Source of the DNA: Galeruca laticollis | Lineage: Eukaryota > Arthropoda > Insecta > Coleoptera > Chrysomelidae | DNA length: 64,000 bases | Direction of reading: 5' to 3' | Assembly: GCA_963921935.1 (NCBI GenBank) | Contig: OY998175.1 | Coordinates: forward strand, 286,782,246-286,846,245 | Part shown: piece after piece, positions 59,300 through 64,000 of the stretch | How the letters are laid out: every line of letters begins with the position of its first letter | Numbering within the stretch: the stretch's first letter is position 1 | Program-made: the position numbers and the translations under genes | Notes under the pieces: generated by a model | The model's input: only the letters and a program-made list of their open reading frames with translations | Databases searched by the model: none | What the model was told of the DNA's origin: nothing

Positions 59300-62237
59300 C
59301 TCAGAAAATTGAATGAATACTTCCATTATTTTGGTCTGTACTATTTTTTATATGGAGGCATGTTTTCTTTTAACTTAAATGCTCTCCTAATATTTGAAAC
59401 AATTATCTTATCGAAAAATGGACAACACCAGTCGATTTGTCGTATCAAAGAACCCTTATTCTTATAATTTCAGTATTTTTTGAGAGGAAAAATATTTTTC
59501 GTCAAATATGTAGTAGGAAAATATTGCATTTTTCGCAATTCTACAAAAATATATTTTTGGCCTATCATCCCCTCGAAACATGTTCGATTAGATGAAAATT
59601 CATCTAAAATCGATGGGTGACTTTGTTAATGCCCTAATTCTATCAATTTTTGAATAACTATAGATATTTGATTTTACCCTCTTCATTGGATACCCCACGT
59701 TTGACGCACTCTAGTTCCAAATCGCATCATTGTAGAGCACTCCCGATTTTTTATATCATAGGTGGGACCTTTGACGATACTTTCTCAGAAAATTGAATGA
59801 ATACTTCCATTATTTTGGTCTGTACTATTTTTTATATGAAGGCATGTTTTCTGGTAACATAAATGCTCTCCTAATATTCGAAACATTTATCTTATCGAAA
59901 AATGGACCACACCAGGCGATTTGTCGTATCAAAGAACCCCTATTCTTATAATTCCAGTATTTTTTGAGAGGAAAAATATTTTTCGTCAAATATGTAGCTG
60001 GACTATATATAGTAAGGAAAATATTGCATTTTTCGCAATTCTCCAAAAATATATTTTTGGCCTATCATCCCCTCGAAACATGTTCGATTAGATGAAAATT
60101 CATACAAAATCGATGGGTGACTTTGTTAATGCCCTAATTCTATCAATTTTTGAATAACAATGGATATTTGATTTTACCCTCTTCATTGGATACTCCACGT
60201 TTGACGCACTCTACTTACGAATCTCATCATTGTAGAGCACTCCCGATTTTCTATATCATAGATGATACCTTTGACGATAATTTCTCAGAAAATTGAATGA
60301 ATACTTCCATTATTTTGGTCTGTACAATTTTTTATATGGAGGCATGTTTTCTTTTAACTTAAATGCTCTCCTAATATTTGAAACAATTATCTTATCGAAA
60401 AATGGACAACACCAGTCGATTTGTCGTATCAAAGATCCCTTATTCTGATAATATCAGTATTTTTTGAGAGGAAAAATATTTTTCGTCAAATATGTAGCTG
60501 GACTATAGTAAGGAAAATATTGCATTTTTCGCAATTCTACAAAAATATATTTTTGGCCTTTCATCCCCTGGAAACATGTTCGATTAGATGAAAATTCATC
60601 TAAAATCGATGGGTGACTTTCTTAATGCCCTAATTCTATCAATTTTTGAATAACTATGGATATTTGATTTTACCCTCTTCATTGGATACTCCACGTTTGA
60701 CGCACTCTAGTTCCGAATCGCATCATTGTAGAGCAGTCCCGATTTTTTATATCATAGGTGGGACCTTTGACGATACTTTCTCAGAAAATTGAATGAATAC
60801 TTCCATTATTTTGGTCTGTACTATTTTTTATATGAAGGCATGTTTTCTGGTAACTCAAATGCTCTCCTAATATTTGAAACATTTATCTTATCGAAAAATG
60901 GACCACACCAGTCGATTTGTCGTATCAAAGAACCCTTATTCTTATAATTCCAGTATTTTTTGAGAGGAAAAATATGTTTCGTCAAATATGTAGCTGGACT
61001 ATAATAGTAAGGAAAATATTGCATTTTTCGCAATTCTCCAAAAATATATTTTTGGCCTATCATCCCCTCGAAACATGTTCGATTAGATGAAAATTCATCT
61101 AAAATCGATGGGTGACTTTGTTAATGCCCTAATTCTATCAATTTTTGAATAACTATGGATATTTGATTTTACCCTCTTCATTGGATACTCCACGTTTGAC
61201 GCACTCTAGTTCCGAATCGCATCATTGTAGAGCAGTCCCGATTTTTTATATCATAGGTGGGACCTTTGACGATACTTTCTCAGAAAATTGAATGAATACT
61301 TCCATTATTTTGGTCTGTACTATTTTTTATATGAAGGCATGTTTTCTGGTAACTTAAATGCTCTCCTAATATTTGAAACATTTATCTTATCGAAAAATGG
61401 ACCACACCAGTCGATTTGTCGTATCAAAGAACCCTTATTCTTATAATTCCAGTATTTTTTGAGAGGAAAAATATGTTTCGTCAAATATGTAGCTGGACTA
61501 TAATAGTAAGGAAAATATTGCATTTTTCGCAATTCTCCAAAAATATATTTTTGGCCTATCATCCCCTCGAAACATGTTCGATTAGATGAAAATTCATCTA
61601 AAATCGATGGGTGACTTTGTAAATGCCCTAATTCTATCAATTTTTGAATAACTATGGATATTTGATTTTACCCTCTTCATTGGATACTGCACGTTTGACG
61701 CACTCTAGTTCCGAATCGCATCATTGTAGAGCACTCCCGATTTTTTATATCATAGGTGGGACCTTTGACGATACTTCCATTATTTTGGTCTGTACTATTT
61801 TTTATATGAAGGCATGTTTTCTTTTAACTCAAATGCTCTCCGAATATTTGAAATATTTGTCTTATCGAAAAATGGACAACACCAGTCGATTTGTCGTATC
61901 AAAGAACCCTTATTCTTATAATTTCAGTATTTTTTGAGAGGAAAAATATTTTTCGTCAAATATGTAGCTGGAAAATATTGCATTTTTCGCAATTCTCCAA
62001 AAATATATTTTTGGCCTATCATCCCCTCGAAACATGTTCGATTAGATGAAAATTCATCTAAAATCGATGGGTGACTTTGTTAATGCCCTAATTCTAACAA
62101 TTTTTGAATAACTATGGATATTTGATTTTACCCTCTTCATTGGATACTCCACGTTTGACGCACTCTACTTACGAATCTCATCATTGTAGAGCACTCCCGA
62201 TTTTCTATATCATAGATGGGACCTTTGACGATACTTT
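59300..62237 (+). repeat. Block E: hexamer HOR copy 1 (2,938 bp)
   Basis: Units start at 59300 (484 bp), 59784 (500), 60284 (496), 60780 (499), 61279 (499) and ~61778 (460). The fourth and fifth are near-identical neighbours (GGACCACACC, AAATATGTTTCG, CTATAATAGTAAGG, CTCTAGTTCC). The sixth lacks 24 bp at its start (junction ~61771-61776) and 12 bp at the hotspot, and resembles the unit at 50440 (CTCCGAATATTTGAAATATTTG). Confidence 0.87.
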
Positions 62238-64000
62238 TTCAGAAAATTGAATGAATACTTCCATTATTTTGGTCTGTACTATTTTTTATATGGAGGCATG
62301 TTTTCTTTTAACTTAAATGCTCTCCTAATATTTGAAACAATTATCTTATCGAAAAATGGACAACACCAGTCGATTTGTCGTATCAAAGAACCCTTATTCT
62401 TATAATTTCAGTATTTTTTGAGAGGAAAAATATTTTTCGTCAAATATGTAGTAGGAAAATATTGCATTTTTCGCAATTCTACAAAAATATATTTTTGGCC
62501 TATCATCCCCTCGAAACATGTTCGATTAGATGAAAATTCATCTAAAATCGATGGGTGACTTTGTTAATGCCCTAATTCTATCAATTTTTGAATTACTATA
62601 GATATTTGATTTTACCCTCTTCATTGGATACCCCACGTTTGACGCACTCTAGTTCCAAATCGCATCATTGTAGAGCACTCCCGATTTTTTATATCATAGG
62701 TGGGACCTTTGACGATACTTTCTCAGAAAATTGAATGAATACTTCCATTATTTTGGTCTGTACTATTTTTTATATGAAGGCATGTTTTCTGGTAACATAA
62801 ATGCTCTCCTAATATTCGAAACATTTATCTTATCGAAAAATGGACCACACCAGGCGATTTGTCGTATCAAAGAACCCCTATTCTTATAATTCCAGTATTT
62901 TTTGAGAGGAAAAATATTTTTCGTCAAATATGTAGCTGGACTATATATAGTAAGGAAAATATTGCATTTTTCGCAATTCTCCAAAAATATATTTTTGGCC
63001 TATCATCCCCTCGAAACATGTTCGATTAGATGAAAATTCATACAAAATCGATGGGTGACTTTGTTAATGCCCTAATTCTATCAATTTTTGAATAACAATG
63101 GATATTTGATTTTACCCCCTTCATTGGATACTCCACGTTTGACGCACTCTACTTACGAATCTCATCATTGTAGAGCACTCCCGATTTCCTATATCATAGA
63201 TGGGACCTTTGACGATACTTTCTCAGAAAATTGAATGAATACTTCCATTATTTTGGTCTGTACAATTTTTTATATGGAGGCATGTTTTCTTTTAACTTAA
63301 ATGCTCTCCTAATATTTGAAACAATTATCTTATCGAAAAATGGACAACACCAGTCGATTTGTCGTATCAAAGATCCCTTATTCTGATAATATCAGTATTT
63401 TTTGAGAGGAAAAATATTTTTCGTCAAATATGTAGCTGGACTATAGTAAGGAAAATATTGCATTTTTCGCAATTCTACAAAAATATATTTTTGGCCTTTC
63501 ATCCCCTGGAAACATGTTCGATTAGATGAAAATTCATCTAAAATCGATGGGTGACTTTCTTAATGCCCTAATTCTATCAATTTTTGAATAACTATGGATA
63601 TTTGATTTTACCCTCTTCATTGGATACTCCACGTTTGACGCACTCTAGTTCCGAATCGCATCATTGTAGAGCAGTCCCGATTTTTTATATCATAGGTGGG
63701 ACCTTTGACGATACTTTCTCAGAAAATTGAATGAATACTTCCATTATTTTGGTCTGTACTATTTTTTATATGAAGGCATGTTTTCTGGTAACTTAAATGC
63801 TCTCCTAATATTTGAAACATTTATCTTATCGAAAAATGGACCACACCAGTCGATTTGTCGTATCAAAGAACCCTTATTCTTATAATTCCAGTATTTTTTG
63901 AGAGGAAAAATATGTTTCGTCAAATATGTAGCTGGACTATAATAGTAAGGAAAATATTGCATTTTTCGCAATTCTCCAAAAATATATATTTGGCCTATCA
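62238..64000 (+). repeat. Block E hexamer HOR copy 2, cut by window edge
   Basis: Units start at 62238, 62722, 63222 and 63718 (283 bp present), each 2,938 bp after the partner in copy 1. Shared rare variants include GTAGTAGGAAAATATTG, GGATACCCCACG, CACCAGGCG, TTCATACAAAATCG, GATCCCTTATTCTGATAATATCAG and GACTTTCTTAATG. Small differences exist, such as GAATTACTATAG near 62591 versus GAATAACTATAG. Confidence 0.87.

Larger units (their letters stand above)
1..64000 (+). repeat. Satellite DNA array, ~497-bp monomer, 129 complete units plus one partial
   Basis: Every stretch of the window aligns to the same ~497-bp unit in the same orientation. The motif CTCAGAAAATTGAATGA (variants CTCAAAAAATTG, CTCTGAAAATTG, CTCAGGAAATTG) recurs at 1, 499, 995, 1489, 1987, 2490, 2986, 3480, 3978 and onward to 63718. 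Typical unit lengths are 493, 494, 495, 496, 498, 500 and 503 bp; outliers are 231, 460, 470, 472, 479, 482, 484, 490 and 537 bp. Composition is AT-rich. There is no inversion, unique spacer or inserted element. Unit length is mostly not a multiple of three, so reading frames shift from unit to unit and no ORF spans units. Location (centromere, pericentromere or other heterochromatin) cannot be read from the sequence. I do not recognise the satellite family or the species. Confidence 0.98.

Noticed and set aside
61320..61640. Minus-strand ORF of up to 106 codons in block D/E units
   Set aside because: It also begins at TTG, exists only where hotspot length happens to keep the frame, and no neighbouring unit keeps it. 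Unit lengths not divisible by three prevent a multi-unit reading frame.
1..64000. CRISPR array
   Set aside because: The repeats are ~497 bp and contiguous, with no unique spacers, no cas genes and diverged units; this is satellite structure.
1..64000. Telomeric or subtelomeric repeat
   Set aside because: No TTAGGG, TTAGG, TTTAGGG or similar short tandem runs occur in the window, and nothing marks a chromosome end.
1..64000. Transposable element remnants (LTR, TIR, poly-A retroposons)
   Set aside because: No unit is interrupted by non-satellite sequence. Short palindromes are internal to every unit and do not bound an element.

Overview
The whole 64,000-base window is one uninterrupted tandem satellite DNA array. 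I found no protein-coding gene, RNA gene, transposon, CRISPR array or unique sequence. The repeat unit is about 497 bp (most units 493-503 bp), AT-rich (roughly two-thirds A+T by eye), and always head-to-tail in the same orientation. Taking the CTCAGAAAATTGAATGA motif as unit start, I count 129 complete units (M1-M129) and a partial 130th running off the right edge. The left edge happens to fall at a unit start. This points to a eukaryotic chromosome, in a centromeric, pericentromeric or other heterochromatic block. I cannot name the species. CpG is not depleted (14 CpG in the 496-bp unit at 30114), which fits a genome without heavy CpG methylation, such as many invertebrates; that is inference only.

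Layout. Block A (1-17427) is built from four unit classes a-b-c-d (503, 496, 493/494 and 498 bp). They form a ~1,991-bp tetramer. Two tetramer subtypes alternate to give a 3,981-bp octamer, and a 5,978-bp dodecamer is duplicated on top of that. Block B (17428-27357) is an eight-unit higher-order repeat (HOR) of ~3.97 kb, da-e-f-g-e-f-g-bc, made of chimeras of the block A classes, in two full copies and a partial third. Block C (27358-49941) uses other classes (h-i-j-k-l and d-like). It has a 2,478-bp pentamer in two copies and a 4,466-bp nine-unit HOR in two nearly identical copies. It also holds two odd units: one with an internal 40-bp tandem duplication (present twice) and one 231-bp doubly deleted unit. 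Block D (49942-59299) is the most diverse part, with only local one- and two-unit duplications. Block E (59300-64000) is a 2,938-bp hexamer HOR with a second copy cut by the window edge.

Within each unit, about 150 bp (offsets ~187-320) holds a cluster of dyad-symmetric elements: a 14-bp A/T palindrome, a short hairpin, an 18-bp perfect palindrome, a 13-bp near-palindrome and a 20-bp dyad. A sixth inverted repeat lies near offset 422-450. Between the first two is an indel hotspot, and most chimeric-unit switch points I could place fall in or just after the cluster. The array reads as the product of repeated unequal exchange or conversion. The short ORFs that recur once per unit or per HOR start at TTG and are by-products of the repeat, so no CDS is annotated.
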